Position numbers and translations under genes: made by a program. 64,000 bases of DNA from Curtobacterium sp. MCBA15_012 (GTDB lineage: Bacteria > Actinomycetota > Actinomycetes > Actinomycetales > Microbacteriaceae), in NCBI RefSeq assembly GCF_001864935.2, contig NZ_CP126267.1:558001-622000 (forward strand), in the 5' to 3' direction. Numbering within the stretch: position 1 is the stretch's first letter; the number at the start of each line of letters is the position of its first letter. This document shows, piece after piece, positions 25,517 to 34,236 of the stretch. Below the pieces are notes generated by a model. It was given only the letters and a program-made list of their open reading frames with translations, ran no database searches and was not told the origin of the DNA.

Positions 25517-27097
25517 TCACGACAGGGCGACCCGACCGGTCAGGTCGAGCCGGTCGAGGAACGCCTCGTCGTGGCTGACGACCACGAGCGCACCCCGGTA
25601 CGCCCGGAGCGCGGCGACGAGCTGGTCGACGCTCGTCAGGTCGAGGTCGTTCGTCGGTTCGTCCAGCACGAGCAGCTGCGGCGGCGGGTCCGCGAGGACG
25701 AGTGTCGCCAGCGCGACCCGGAACCGCTCACCGCCGGACAGGGCCCCGGCGACCCGGTCGACCGTGTCCCCGCGGACCAGGAACCGTGCCAGGCGGTTGC
25801 GGACCTCGGCGTCCGGGACGTGCGGTGCCGCCCGTCGCACGTTGTCGAGCACGGTCGCGGTGTCGTCGAGCGTGTCCTTCCGCTGCGGCAGGTACGCCGC
25901 CCGGTCCACGAACGACACCGCCGCAGTCCCGGGCAGCGGGTGCTCCCGAGCGCCGGGCGCCCCGACGAGCTGCTCGAGGAGCGTGCTCTTGCCGACGCCG
26001 TTGTCCCCGACGACCGCGATCCGCTCCGGACCCTGCACGACCGTCTCGCGCCCGTGCACCGTGAGGGCGGCGATGCGCCGTGCGGCGGGCACGTCCGGGT
26101 CGGGGAGCGCCACGTGGATCGCCTCGTCGTCGCGGAGGCGGAGTTCGGCCTCCCGCACGGACGCGAGTGCCCCGGACTCGGCCGACGCGTGCGCGACCCG
26201 GAGCCGCCCGGCGGTCTGCTCGGCCTGCTTCCGCAGCTCGTTCGCCAGGATCTTCGGCATCGACCGGCCGGCACGCGCGCCCGCCCTCGCCCGGCGCGCG
26301 ATCGTCGTCTCCGCCTCGATCCGCTGCCGTTGCTCGGCCCGGTGCCGCTGCTCGGCGACGCGGACCTCGCGCTCGACCGCGGCCTGCTGTACGGCGAGGT
26401 GCTCCTCGAACGCGCTGAACGTGCCGCCGAAGACGGTCGCCGTCCCGCCGCGGAGCTCGACCGTCTCGTCGACGTGCTCGAGCAGCTCTCGGTCGTGGCT
26501 GACGAGCACGAGGGCCCCGTCCCAGGTGTCGACCAGGTCGAGGAGCGCCGCCCGTGCCCGACGGTCGAGGTCGTTCGTCGGCTCGTCGAGGAACGCGATC
26601 GGACGACCGCGGAGCCGGATGCCGGCGACGGCGGCGAGCACGGCCTGGCCACCGGAGAGCGTCGTCGCCGGGCGGTCCAGGTCGTCGCCGTCGAGTCCGG
26701 TCCCGGCATCCGCGAGCGCGGCCGCGGCACGCTCCTCGAGGTCCCAGTCGTCGCCGACGACCTCGAACTCCTCGGCGGACGCCGTCCCGGCGAGCACGGC
26801 ACGCAGCGCGGTGAGCGTCGGACGGATGCCGAGCAGGTCGGCGACGGTGTCGCCGGGGCGGGCGGCGAGCCGCTGCGGCAGCAGGTCGACCGGACCGGTC
26901 GTCCGGATGCTGCCCGACGTGGGGTGGAGCTGCCCCGTGACGAGCCGGACCAGCGTGGACTTGCCGGCCCCGTTCCTCCCGACCAGGCCGGTCCGGCCCC
27001 GGCCGAAGGCGGTGGTGAGGTGGTCGAGCGCGACGGAGCCGTCGGGCCAGGTGAAGGTGACGTCGTGCAGGACGACGGAGGGGGTCGTTGCGGGCAT
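25517..27097 (-). CDS. ABC-F family ATPase
   Basis: A 526-residue protein with two ABC ATPase domains and no membrane part. Domain 1 has [14 protein letters not shown] and LDEPTNDLD; domain 2 has GDNGVGKST, LSGGE and LDEPTNDLD. A basic, Arg/Ala-rich coiled linker (about residues 230-300) separates them, as in ABC-F proteins that act on the ribosome, including antibiotic-resistance members. Whether this one gives resistance cannot be told. ATG 27097 (MPATTPSVVLHDVTF) is preceded by GGAGG. A long upstream region with a possible leader peptide suggests attenuation. Confidence 0.88.
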   Translation of the reverse strand: MPATTPSVVLHDVTFTWPDGSVALDHLTTAFGRGRTGLVGRNGAGKSTLVRLVTGQLHPTSGSIRTTGPVDLLPQRLAARPGDTVADLLGIRPTLTALRAVLAGTASAEEFEVVGDDWDLEERAAAALADAGTGLDGDDLDRPATTLSGGQAVLAAVAGIRLRGRPIAFLDEPTNDLDRRARAALLDLVDTWDGALVLVSHDRELLEHVDETVELRGGTATVFGGTFSAFEEHLAVQQAAVEREVRVAEQRHRAEQRQRIEAETTIARRARAGARAGRSMPKILANELRKQAEQTAGRLRVAHASAESGALASVREAELRLRDDEAIHVALPDPDVPAARRIAALTVHGRETVVQGPERIAVVGDNGVGKSTLLEQLVGAPGAREHPLPGTAAVSFVDRAAYLPQRKDTLDDTATVLDNVRRAAPHVPDAEVRNRLARFLVRGDTVDRVAGALSGGERFRVALATLVLADPPPQLLVLDEPTNDLDLTSVDQLVAALRAYRGALVVVSHDEAFLDRLDLTGRVALS

Positions 27098-27385
27098 GGA
27101 GGTGCCTCCCGGATCGTGAGCTGGGCGCACGACACCGGACCCGCGGCGACCCGGAGGGGTCGGCGACGCGGATGCGCCCGACGGGGCGCGACGATCACGG
27201 TGTCAGCGCGAGGACTGCGCGGTACCGGTGGTCGACTGCACTGCTGCTCTTCCGTCGGGGGACCCCCGTGTCCGCCACCCGTGCCGTCGGTCGGTCTCCC
27301 GCCCCGGCAGCCCCGTGGTGACGACGAGGTGACGTCCACCGTACGGGCGGACCCGACCGCAGGCAAGAGGTGACAGGCTGGAGGC
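27098..27385 (-). promoter_or_regulatory. Possible attenuator leader of the ABC-F gene
   Basis: The 288-bp gap to the divergent gene contains a candidate 12-codon leader ORF on the minus strand (GTG 27241 to TGA 27203, reading VQSTTGTAQSSR) with GGAAGAG five bases upstream. Two short hairpins follow (arms GCGCCC/GGGCGC at 27174-27189 and CGACCC/GGGTCG at 27147-27162). This resembles ribosome-stalling control of other ABC-F genes, but the evidence is only positional. Confidence 0.35.
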
Positions 27386-27811
27386 ATGCCGGAGAACCTG
27401 CTGCCGAACCCGACCGCGAACCCCGCGACCCTGCTGCCCGAGGAGCCGGAGGTGACCGCGGCGCTCGCCGCCGACGCCCCCGTGGCGAGCGTCGTCGTGT
27501 CGCACCCGTCCTCGAGCCTGGCGTGGGCGCTGCTCGCCGACGAGGCGTGGGAGCGCGGCGCGACCCTGGAGTCCTACGCCTACGCCCGTGTCGGGTACCA
27601 CCGCGGCCTCGACGCACTGCGGCGGGCCGGCTGGCGCGGTGCCGGGCCGGTGCCGTGGTCGCACGAGCCGAACCGCGGCGTGCTCCGCGCGCTGTTCGCC
27701 CTGCGCCGGGCAGCCGAGGCGATCGACGAGCCGGGCGAGCCCGAGCGGCTGACGGACTTCCTCGACCAGAGCGACCCCGAGGCGCTGCGCGCGCTCACCG
27801 CGGGGGAGTAG
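27386..27811 (+). CDS. DUF3151 family protein
   Basis: A 141-residue soluble protein matching the actinobacterial DUF3151 family: N-terminal ENLLPNP, central HPSSSLAWALLADEA and YAYARVGYHRGLDALRRAGW, then WSHEPNRGVLRALFAL. Family function is unknown; the pattern is tightly conserved. Monocistronic, divergent from ABC-F, ending before a 14-bp tandem array and a hairpin. Confidence 0.88.
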   Translation: MPENLLPNPTANPATLLPEEPEVTAALAADAPVASVVVSHPSSSLAWALLADEAWERGATLESYAYARVGYHRGLDALRRAGWRGAGPVPWSHEPNRGVLRALFALRRAAEAIDEPGEPERLTDFLDQSDPEALRALTAGE

Positions 27812-27818
27812 CGCGGGC

Positions 27819-27860
27819 GCGCTGCCCGCACCGCGCTGCCCGCACCGCGCTGCCCGCACC
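27819..27860. repeat. Three 14-bp tandem units
   Basis: GCGCTGCCCGCACC occurs three times exactly, directly behind the DUF3151 gene. Confidence 0.9.
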
Positions 27861-27888
27861 GCCCGCTGCGGCTGCGCCCGCGCGGCCT

Positions 27889-27965
27889 TTCGCCGAACCG
27901 AAAGCACCTTGCGCCACGGGTTTCCGTGGCGCGAGGTGCCTCCCGTTGTTCACGAGCAAGTCGCG
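27889..27965. repeat. Palindrome A, left flank of the sdp island
   Basis: A 16-bp hairpin GCACCTTGCGCCACGG (27904-27919) with its complement (27924-27939, one G-U pair) sits between the converging DUF3151 and sdpB genes and likely terminates both. About 75 bp around it resembles the copy at 30952-31028 in the same orientation, so the sdp island lies between two direct repeats. Confidence 0.75.
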
Positions 27966-27986
27966 GCGAGGCACCCCGCCGCCCCT

Positions 27987-28994
27987 TCACTCGTCCGACC
28001 GGACTCGTCGAGGGGCAACCAGGAGCGGACGCTCAGGGCGCTTGTCAGGACCAAGAGATCGAGGCTCGGTCCGGCGGAGGGCGCGGCACAGCGCCCAGGG
28101 CATTGCGTCTGAAGAGCGCCACGTGATCAGAAGCACGAGGCCGATCATCGAGATTGCGAATGTGACGAGCCCGAGCACCAGAGCGAAGACCAGATGCATG
28201 GTGGCGGACAGTGCCAGCGTCATCAGACGGGCGTTCCGACGCCTCGCGGTCAGGACGGAGAACGCGAGGACGTACTCCGTCACGATGACGCCCCAAGTAG
28301 CGGCCTGAAGGAGCGGGGCATGGGAAAAGGCGGCCTCGAGCAGGGAGCGAATCTCAGCCCGAGCTCCGAAGTTCGGCTGCTGTAGCCAGAACCAGAGTGC
28401 GCTGCCATCAGCCCAGATCGGATGCGTCTGCTTCACTACGGCTGCTTCCAGGTAGACGTACGCCAGTTGCACCTTGAGCGTCACCAGCAGGACTTGACTC
28501 GGAATGTGCCGGAGGGCTGGGATACCTGAACTGCGCGGTCGCCACCCGAATGCGCGCCAGTCAGTCGCGCACACCAGTGCAAGCACGGCGGTAACGCTCG
28601 CGGTGAGGTAATCGCCACCTTCGATGCCAACTGTGTTGGACGCAAGGGTGAACGCGGCATAAGCATGCAACGGTGCGGCTAGGCCGGGTACAGCGCCTAC
28701 GAGCGTGGGCAGGCACAGCAGGACGAGCAGCCAGCGGACGACGTCGGCACTGGACGGCTCAGCCAGGCAGAACGCTCCGAGCGCTGCAAGCCCCGTGCAG
28801 TTCGACGGTCTCAGCCCCGGCGAGGAGGGATCGTGCAGGAGGACCGACGCATCGTTCACCGCGAGGACAACAACGGTCGAAAGAGCCAGCACCGACCGCG
28901 CGACCGATAGCTGCAATCCGTGCGGCGACCTCGCCCAGTAGCGAAGGACTGCGGCGCCGAGCCCTTCTGCGGCGTTGCTCAACTTCCGGTACAC
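27987..28994 (-). CDS. sdpB: SdpB-like membrane protein of toxin maturation system
   Basis: A 335-residue polytopic membrane protein with about seven hydrophobic segments. The LKVQLAYVYLEAAVVKQTHP and WADGSALWFWLQ segments match the SdpB family, related to HTTM/gamma-carboxylase-like membrane domains. In Bacillus subtilis SdpA and SdpB are both needed to turn SdpC precursor into the active SDP peptide. The start is uncertain: GTG 28994 has AAGGG ten bases upstream, while TTG 28982 overlaps the sdpA stop. Last gene of the cassette and less GC-rich than its surroundings. Confidence 0.85.
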   Translation of the reverse strand: MYRKLSNAAEGLGAAVLRYWARSPHGLQLSVARSVLALSTVVVLAVNDASVLLHDPSSPGLRPSNCTGLAALGAFCLAEPSSADVVRWLLVLLCLPTLVGAVPGLAAPLHAYAAFTLASNTVGIEGGDYLTASVTAVLALVCATDWRAFGWRPRSSGIPALRHIPSQVLLVTLKVQLAYVYLEAAVVKQTHPIWADGSALWFWLQQPNFGARAEIRSLLEAAFSHAPLLQAATWGVIVTEYVLAFSVLTARRRNARLMTLALSATMHLVFALVLGLVTFAISMIGLVLLITWRSSDAMPWALCRALRRTEPRSLGPDKRPERPLLVAPRRVRSDE

Positions 28995-29551
28995 AGTACG
29001 TGCGCCCTTGTGATGCTTCCCGGTGGCGGAGTGCGGAAGCGAGCGAAGGCAAGCGGAACAGGTGGCTGTCGGATCAGCAGGAGTTCGCCGCAGAGAGCCT
29101 TCGATGAGCTGTGCATCGACACTTCCGGATCCCGCGATGTGCGAGTGGGCTCGCAACTGGCGGGTCGCCTCACGTTGCGGCATCGGGACCAGGAAGTGTT
29201 GTCGGGGAGACTCTCGAGCAAGTACGAGAGATCTTGGTCAAAGTTGCGTGCGTGTCGCGACAGGCCGTATGCATTGTCGGGCGCGGAGGTCACGTTGCCC
29301 TCGTCGATCACCCACCTGCCCTGCCGCAAGTGAGCAACTCGTACGATGTCTTCCCGCGCGTCTCGTGTGAAGAAGCCCCAGCCCTGGCGGAAGATCTGCG
29401 CAACGGTGCGAGTGGCGATGCCGTTCCCGGACGGGTCACTGACAGTCTGCGGCGCTTTGTTCCCGAGGAACGAAAGCAGACAGAGAAGGATGCATCCGGT
29501 GCAGCTGACGGTGGCAACCAGCACGGTCGTGGCGAGTTTGCGATTGCGCAT
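28979..29551 (-). CDS. sdpA: SdpA-like toxin maturation protein
   Basis: A 190-residue protein. One N-terminal membrane helix (about 8-30) is followed by FRQGWGFFTRDARED, which corresponds to the SdpA-family QGWGFFTKDPR block. The C-terminal LCGELLLIRQPPVPLAFARF corresponds to the family's conserved PVPWAWA region. Partner of SdpB in SDP toxin production. ATG 29551 lies 3 bp from the sdpC stop; the end overlaps the sdpB start. Confidence 0.87.
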   Translation of the reverse strand: MRNRKLATTVLVATVSCTGCILLCLLSFLGNKAPQTVSDPSGNGIATRTVAQIFRQGWGFFTRDAREDIVRVAHLRQGRWVIDEGNVTSAPDNAYGLSRHARNFDQDLSYLLESLPDNTSWSRCRNVRRPASCEPTRTSRDPEVSMHSSSKALCGELLLIRQPPVPLAFARFRTPPPGSITRAHVLCTGS

Positions 29552-29554
29552 TCC

Positions 29555-30229
29555 TCAGGCGAAGAGGGCAGCGAGGCGAGCGGCGACTTCCGTTTCGCGG
29601 AGACGAGGGTAGTGCTCCGCGACCTTCGACGGATCCGCAGTCGGAAGGCCTTCAGTCGAGGTTGTCGTCATGCGTGAGTTCCAGACTCCGTTGTTGGTCC
29701 AGAGGCCGTTCTGGTTGACCACGATGTTCACGTTCCCAGCAACGTTGAAGTTCACTCCGGCGATCACGGTGCCGACGGCGATGGCCAGGACGAGGGCCGC
29801 CGCGCAGACTGTCGGACCACAGACGCGCGCAGAGTCTTCTCGAGCCCCGGCCTTGATCGCCTCCGGGTAGTTCGACTGGAGGGACGAGAAGAAGGCGTCT
29901 CGAAGACCGGAGAAACCGTTGAGGACTTCGTACGGATCGCCGGACTGAACCTCGTCGAGAGCCGTGGTGGTCTCGTAGGAAGGGTTGTGGAGGACATCAT
30001 CGACGATGTGGTCGGTGAATCGCTCGTAGTTCTTCCGGTCATCGGCAGTCAAGCTGTCGGGCAGGCGTACCTCTGTGTCGATCTCGTGTGCCAGCTTGCC
30101 CTGACCAAAGATCAGACCGCGCACGATCTGCTCGTCGGTGTACAGCCGCGACTGGGAAGCTGCGGCAGTGGACAAGCCCGCTGCGGCGATGGTGGCACCG
30201 AGCGCGACCGTTGCGATGATCTTCTTCAT
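29555..30229 (-). CDS. sdpC: SdpC-family secreted toxin precursor
   Basis: A 224-residue precursor. A signal peptide (residues 1 to about 24, ending TAAA) is followed by the family block YTDEQIVRGLIFGQGKLAHE (30-49). In the C-terminal half two cysteines, Cys137 and Cys142 (CGPTVC), precede a long hydrophobic stretch (143-172). In B. subtilis the 42-residue SDP peptide, cut from the same part of SdpC, carries a disulfide between two nearby cysteines, collapses the proton motive force of sibling cells and drives cannibalism. By analogy the mature peptide here should span about 135-180. The tail ends RLAALFA. Confidence 0.9.
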   Translation of the reverse strand: MKKIIATVALGATIAAAGLSTAAASQSRLYTDEQIVRGLIFGQGKLAHEIDTEVRLPDSLTADDRKNYERFTDHIVDDVLHNPSYETTTALDEVQSGDPYEVLNGFSGLRDAFFSSLQSNYPEAIKAGAREDSARVCGPTVCAAALVLAIAVGTVIAGVNFNVAGNVNIVVNQNGLWTNNGVWNSRMTTTSTEGLPTADPSKVAEHYPRLRETEVAARLAALFA

Positions 30230-30308
30230 GGCGTCTTCCTGATGGTGACTGGTGAGGGAGAGTGCGTCCGGTCTCGCGAGATGCCGCCGGAGAGGTCGCC
30301 GTGAGCGG

Positions 30309-30647
30309 TCAACGCTCGTCGCAGCGCTGTGCCGCTCGGCTCGCGATGACCGAGCCTGCGACCACCAAGGCCAGACCAGCGACCATCCCGATGAGGACAG
30401 CGGCATCTGCGACAGCTTTTGTTGCGAACGCGTTCAACAAGCCCCCGCCCACGAAGCAGAGGCCTGCCCCGTCGAGCCAGAGCCTGGCCGCGCGATGGCC
30501 AGCTCGCCATGTCCCGTCCGATTTCATGACCGATCTGATTCGGATGCCGGCTGCGCCGTTCGGCCCGAGTACGCCTCGGGCGGCGAGTTCTGCCACGACG
30601 CCGACGACGACTCCGCTGAAAGCGAGGGCAAGCCCGGACAACTCCAT
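30309..30647 (-). CDS. sdpI: SdpI-family immunity protein, short form
   Basis: A 112-residue membrane protein with three helices (about 4-22, 55-75, 80-102). Between the first two lies GIRIRSVMKSDGTWRAGHRAA, equivalent to the conserved cytoplasmic segment of SdpI-type proteins. B. subtilis SdpI is about twice as long with six helices and protects against SDP while sequestering the repressor SdpR. This half-length form could give immunity alone or as a dimer. It is the first gene of the cassette, 79 bp upstream of sdpC. No ArsR-type sdpR gene is present. Confidence 0.75.
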   Translation of the reverse strand: MELSGLALAFSGVVVGVVAELAARGVLGPNGAAGIRIRSVMKSDGTWRAGHRAARLWLDGAGLCFVGGGLLNAFATKAVADAAVLIGMVAGLALVVAGSVIASRAAQRCDER

Positions 30648-31113
30648 GTCCCCAGTGAAACGTGATGTACCATTTGAGTCAAGGCTTCGGTGCCGGATAT
30701 GTCGCAAGTCGAATGTTGCAGCAGCTGCTGCGCCGGAAGGTGATCCCGAGCGCCCGGGGTCCGCCGTCGATGCGAGACTGCAGCGCAGATGAACCCTCTC
30801 GGGGCGTGGTGCGCTTCGAAGCCAAGTGTCAGAATTCGCCGACAGGGGCCGCGGTCCACGCAACTGACTGCCGATCAGTCCCGTGCTCTGCTTCGATGCC
30901 GGGCCCTCGGACTCACCTCCGCGAGCGTCGGGCGCTGTGGTGCCGAGCGACTCTGCGGCACAACGGAAAGCACCTCACGCCACGGCGAACCGTGGTGCGA
31001 GGTGCTTCCCGTTGTGCGCGAGCAGACCGAACCGCGGAACGGCGCGGCCGCCGCCCGCGGGCGCGGCCCGGCCCCGCGACCGCCCGCGGCCCCGCGCCCG
31101 CGGCCCGCCCCCG
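30648..31113. other. 466-bp gap between sdpI and lacZ
   Basis: No gene is supported. It must contain the sdp promoter; TTGACT (30681-30686 on the minus strand) is the only clear -35-like hexamer and lacks a convincing -10. The right part holds palindrome B. Confidence 0.6.
30952..31028. repeat. Palindrome B, right flank of the sdp island
   Basis: A hairpin with 27-nt arms (30959-30985 and 30990-31016), mostly complementary, with loop CGAA. It probably terminates the lacZ operon, whose stop lies about 100 bp to the right. It resembles palindrome A in arms, orientation and the following GTTGT...CGAGCA sequence. Confidence 0.8.
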
Positions 31114-34100
31114 CTACCCCAGCACCACGCTCCACGAGAACGCCTGCGGCCACAGCTGGTGCTCCGGCAGCACGTCGAGCCCGCACGCCCGCGACCCCAG
31201 CCCGTGCTGCGCCGCGTCGAGGTACAGGTACGCGTGGTCCGGCGTGGGCAGCTCGTACGGGTGCATCGCCCGGGTCAGCTGCTGCGCGGTCCACGGCGAG
31301 AGCGTGAAGCCCGCCCGGTGCGCCCCGACGGAGGTCACGGTGAACGGCCCCACCGACAGCGCACGCAGGGACGGCCGGTGTCCGGTCTCCTGCGGCATCG
31401 AGTACTCGACCCCGAGCGCACGCACCGGCGCCGAGAACCGCCCGACCCGCGCGGCGTGCGACGAGTCGGCGTACGACTCCGCCGGTCCGGTGCCGAACCA
31501 GGTCGCCTCGTCGTCGAGCAGTGCCGCGGGCAGGTCGAACCGCACGCCGATCCGGGGCCAGGTGACGTCCCACGCGCCGAACGGCACCGCGTCGGTCTGC
31601 AGCAGCAGCCCGGCGTCCGTCAGGGTCCAGCGGTGGGTGACGTCGACGCCCCACCCGCTGTTCGCCGCGGCCACCCGCACACGCTGCTCGAGCCCGTGCT
31701 CGGTCCGCGTCACCGCGACGAGCCGGTGCGTCAGCCGGTCGAGGCCGCGCTCGCGCCACCGGGTGGCCGAGGGCGGCGCGGTCGGGTCGCCGACACCCTG
31801 GGTGAGCACCGGGTCGGCCGTCTCGTAGCCGCCCTGCGAGGCGAGGCTGTCGTTGTCGGTCGGTGCGCGCCAGAGCTCGAGCCGCGGTCCGGCGACCTCG
31901 TGGCCCTTCCAGGACACCAGGTCACCCCGGGCGGTGAAGGTCCCGTCGCCGAGACGGTCGCCCTCCCACCCGGTGCCGGAGGCCCGTGGTACGTCTCCCG
32001 GTCGGCTCGCGACGAGCCGCTGGGTGCGTGCGACGACGTGGCCGGTGTCGGCCCACGCGGTCGGCCCCGCCAGCTCCGCGGTCACGTCGAACCACAGTTC
32101 GTCGCCGGGGGCGAGTGCTGCGGTGTCGGCCGCGGCGGCGAGGACCTCGTCGGGGACGGGCACCGTGGCCGACTGCCGGGCGGCGACCACCCCGGGCGCG
32201 AACCGGCCCGACGACTCCACGACGCCGTTCCGGCTGAGCGTCCAGCAGAACCGCAGTCCGGCGGTCGACGCCGAGTGGAAGCGGTTCTCGACGAGCAGCG
32301 TGGTGTCGGACACCGAGAACCGGATCGGCGCGACGACCGCGGCGAACTCGGCCAGACCCGGGGTCGGGGTGTCGTCGGGCAGCACGAGACCGTCCATCAC
32401 GAAGTTGCCGTCGTGCACGACCTCGCCGAAGTCACCGCCGTACGCGTAGTAGTCCTCGCCTGACGCGGTCCGGGCGAGCAGCCCGTGGTCGCGCCACTCC
32501 CACACGAAACCGCCGTGCAGGCGCGGGTACTTGTCGACGAGCGCCTCGTACTCGGCGATCTGCCCCGGGCCGTTGCCCATCGCGTGCACGTACTCGCAGT
32601 GCAGGAACGGCTTCGACCGCTGTCGGGCGGCCTCGGCGGGACCGCAGCCGAGCAGCGGGGTCGCGGGGCCGCCGCCGATCGACTCGGTCTCCTGCAGCGT
32701 CGGGTACATCCGCGAGTACACGTCGGTGTAGGCGCCCGTGTAGTCGCCCTCGTAGTGCACGGGCCGCTCGTCGTCGCGGTCGTGCACCCACTGCGCCATC
32801 GCGGCGAGGTTCCGCCCGGTGCCGGACTCGTTGCCGAGCGACCACATGACGATGGACGCGTGGTTCTTGTCCCGCTCGACCGTGCGGGCGATCCGGTCCA
32901 GGTAGGCGTCGCGCCACGCGGGGTCGTCGGAGGGGTTGCCGACCCAGTCGGTGAACAGGAAGCCGTGCGTCTCGAGGTCGCACTCGAGCACGACCCAGAA
33001 CCCGAGCTCGTCGGCCAGGTCGAGCACGCGGGGGTGCGGCGGGTAGTGCGAGGTGCGGATCGCGTTGACGTTGTTCCGCTTCATGAGCGCCATGTCCGCG
33101 CGGGCGTGCTCCTCGTCGAACACCCGGCCGCGGACGGGGTGGGTCTCGTGCCGGTTCACACCGTGGAAGACCACGCGCTCGCCGTTCACCAGGAACCGGT
33201 CGCCGACGATCTGCACCGTGCGGAAGCCGAGGCGCAGCGACACGGTCTCGCCGCCCGTCCGCCCGCCGGCCGCGGTGCCGGTGGACACCTGGGCGTCGTA
33301 CAGCCGCGGGAGCTCGGCGCTCCACGGCTCGACGCCCTCGACCGTGATCGGTGCGACGTCGTCGGCGGTGGCCCACGTGACGTCGACGTCGAGCGAGGGC
33401 ACGGTGAACCGCACCGGGAACGCCGCGTCGAGCGTCGGGAACGTGATGGTGCCGGTCCCGGTCGACGGACGGCCCGAGGCGGCGGTGCCGGCGGTGGCGG
33501 CGTCCCCGAGCGTCGCGGTCCAGCCGGCGCGCACGAAGACGTCGTCGACGGGCGCGGTCGGCCGGGCGAGCAGCGTGACCGACCGGAAGATGCCCGGCAG
33601 CCACCACTGGTCCTGGTCCTCGAGGTACGAGGCCGCACTCCACTGGTGCACGCGGACGAGCAGCTCGTTCTCGCCCGGCACCAGCAGTGCGGTCACGTCG
33701 AACTCGGTGGCCAGGCGCGACCCGGTCGACCACCCGACGAGCTCGCCGTTCAGCCACACCCGGACGTGCGACTCGACCCCGTCGAACCGGAGCAGCACCC
33801 GGTCGGCCGCGTCGAACGACGACGGCAACGAGAACGTTCGGCGGTGGTCACCGGTGGGGTTCTCCTCCGGCGGGTGCGGCGGGTCGATGGGGAACGGGTA
33901 CTGCAGGTTCGTGTAGCTCGGCGCACCGTGTCCGTGCAGGACCCAGTGCGACGGGACGGGGATGCTGCCCCACTCGTCCTCCACCCCCGACGACGCTCCG
34001 GACGGCGCCGAGGCCACCCCCGGCACCGGGACGTCCGCGACCGGCGACCACCGGAAGTCCCACTCCCCGTCGAGCGACAGGGACGGGGCGTCGGTGTGGA

Positions 34101-34236
34101 GCCACGCCCTCGGGGCGAGCCGGGTGTCCGAACCCGGTGCCGTCGAGGCGAGTTCGGCGAGCGCGGTCGCGGCGGGGTCGGAGGCGGCTGCCTCCGGGGC
34201 GGAGTGGGTGGAGGACGAGTGAGCAGCGATGGTCAA
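31114..34236 (-). CDS. lacZ: Beta-galactosidase, GH2 (LacZ type)
   Basis: A 1040-residue GH2 glycosidase, full length for the LacZ group. The sugar-binding domain contains HPPEENPTGDHRRTF and RFDGVESHVRVWLNG; the barrel contains FHGVNRHETHP, the acid/base Glu470 in WSLGNESG and the nucleophile Glu548 in HCEYVHAMGN. The C-terminal beta-galactosidase small-chain domain is present. Translation appears to begin at TTG 34236, overlapping the permease stop by 4 nt; there is no ATG before the conserved region. It has no signal peptide and acts in the cytoplasm on imported galactosides. Confidence 0.93.
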   Translation of the reverse strand: MTIAAHSSSTHSAPEAAASDPAATALAELASTAPGSDTRLAPRAWLHTDAPSLSLDGEWDFRWSPVADVPVPGVASAPSGASSGVEDEWGSIPVPSHWVLHGHGAPSYTNLQYPFPIDPPHPPEENPTGDHRRTFSLPSSFDAADRVLLRFDGVESHVRVWLNGELVGWSTGSRLATEFDVTALLVPGENELLVRVHQWSAASYLEDQDQWWLPGIFRSVTLLARPTAPVDDVFVRAGWTATLGDAATAGTAASGRPSTGTGTITFPTLDAAFPVRFTVPSLDVDVTWATADDVAPITVEGVEPWSAELPRLYDAQVSTGTAAGGRTGGETVSLRLGFRTVQIVGDRFLVNGERVVFHGVNRHETHPVRGRVFDEEHARADMALMKRNNVNAIRTSHYPPHPRVLDLADELGFWVVLECDLETHGFLFTDWVGNPSDDPAWRDAYLDRIARTVERDKNHASIVMWSLGNESGTGRNLAAMAQWVHDRDDERPVHYEGDYTGAYTDVYSRMYPTLQETESIGGGPATPLLGCGPAEAARQRSKPFLHCEYVHAMGNGPGQIAEYEALVDKYPRLHGGFVWEWRDHGLLARTASGEDYYAYGGDFGEVVHDGNFVMDGLVLPDDTPTPGLAEFAAVVAPIRFSVSDTTLLVENRFHSASTAGLRFCWTLSRNGVVESSGRFAPGVVAARQSATVPVPDEVLAAAADTAALAPGDELWFDVTAELAGPTAWADTGHVVARTQRLVASRPGDVPRASGTGWEGDRLGDGTFTARGDLVSWKGHEVAGPRLELWRAPTDNDSLASQGGYETADPVLTQGVGDPTAPPSATRWRERGLDRLTHRLVAVTRTEHGLEQRVRVAAANSGWGVDVTHRWTLTDAGLLLQTDAVPFGAWDVTWPRIGVRFDLPAALLDDEATWFGTGPAESYADSSHAARVGRFSAPVRALGVEYSMPQETGHRPSLRALSVGPFTVTSVGAHRAGFTLSPWTAQQLTRAMHPYELPTPDHAYLYLDAAQHGLGSRACGLDVLPEHQLWPQAFSWSVVLG

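Noticed and set aside
28673..30792. Plus-strand frames opposite the sdp genes
   Set aside because: They are short, lack ribosome binding sites and lie antisense to genes with clear family motifs.
27889..31028. sdp island as an insertion sequence or transposon
   Set aside because: No transposase, and the flanking palindromes are direct copies of a terminator-like sequence rather than terminal inverted repeats.
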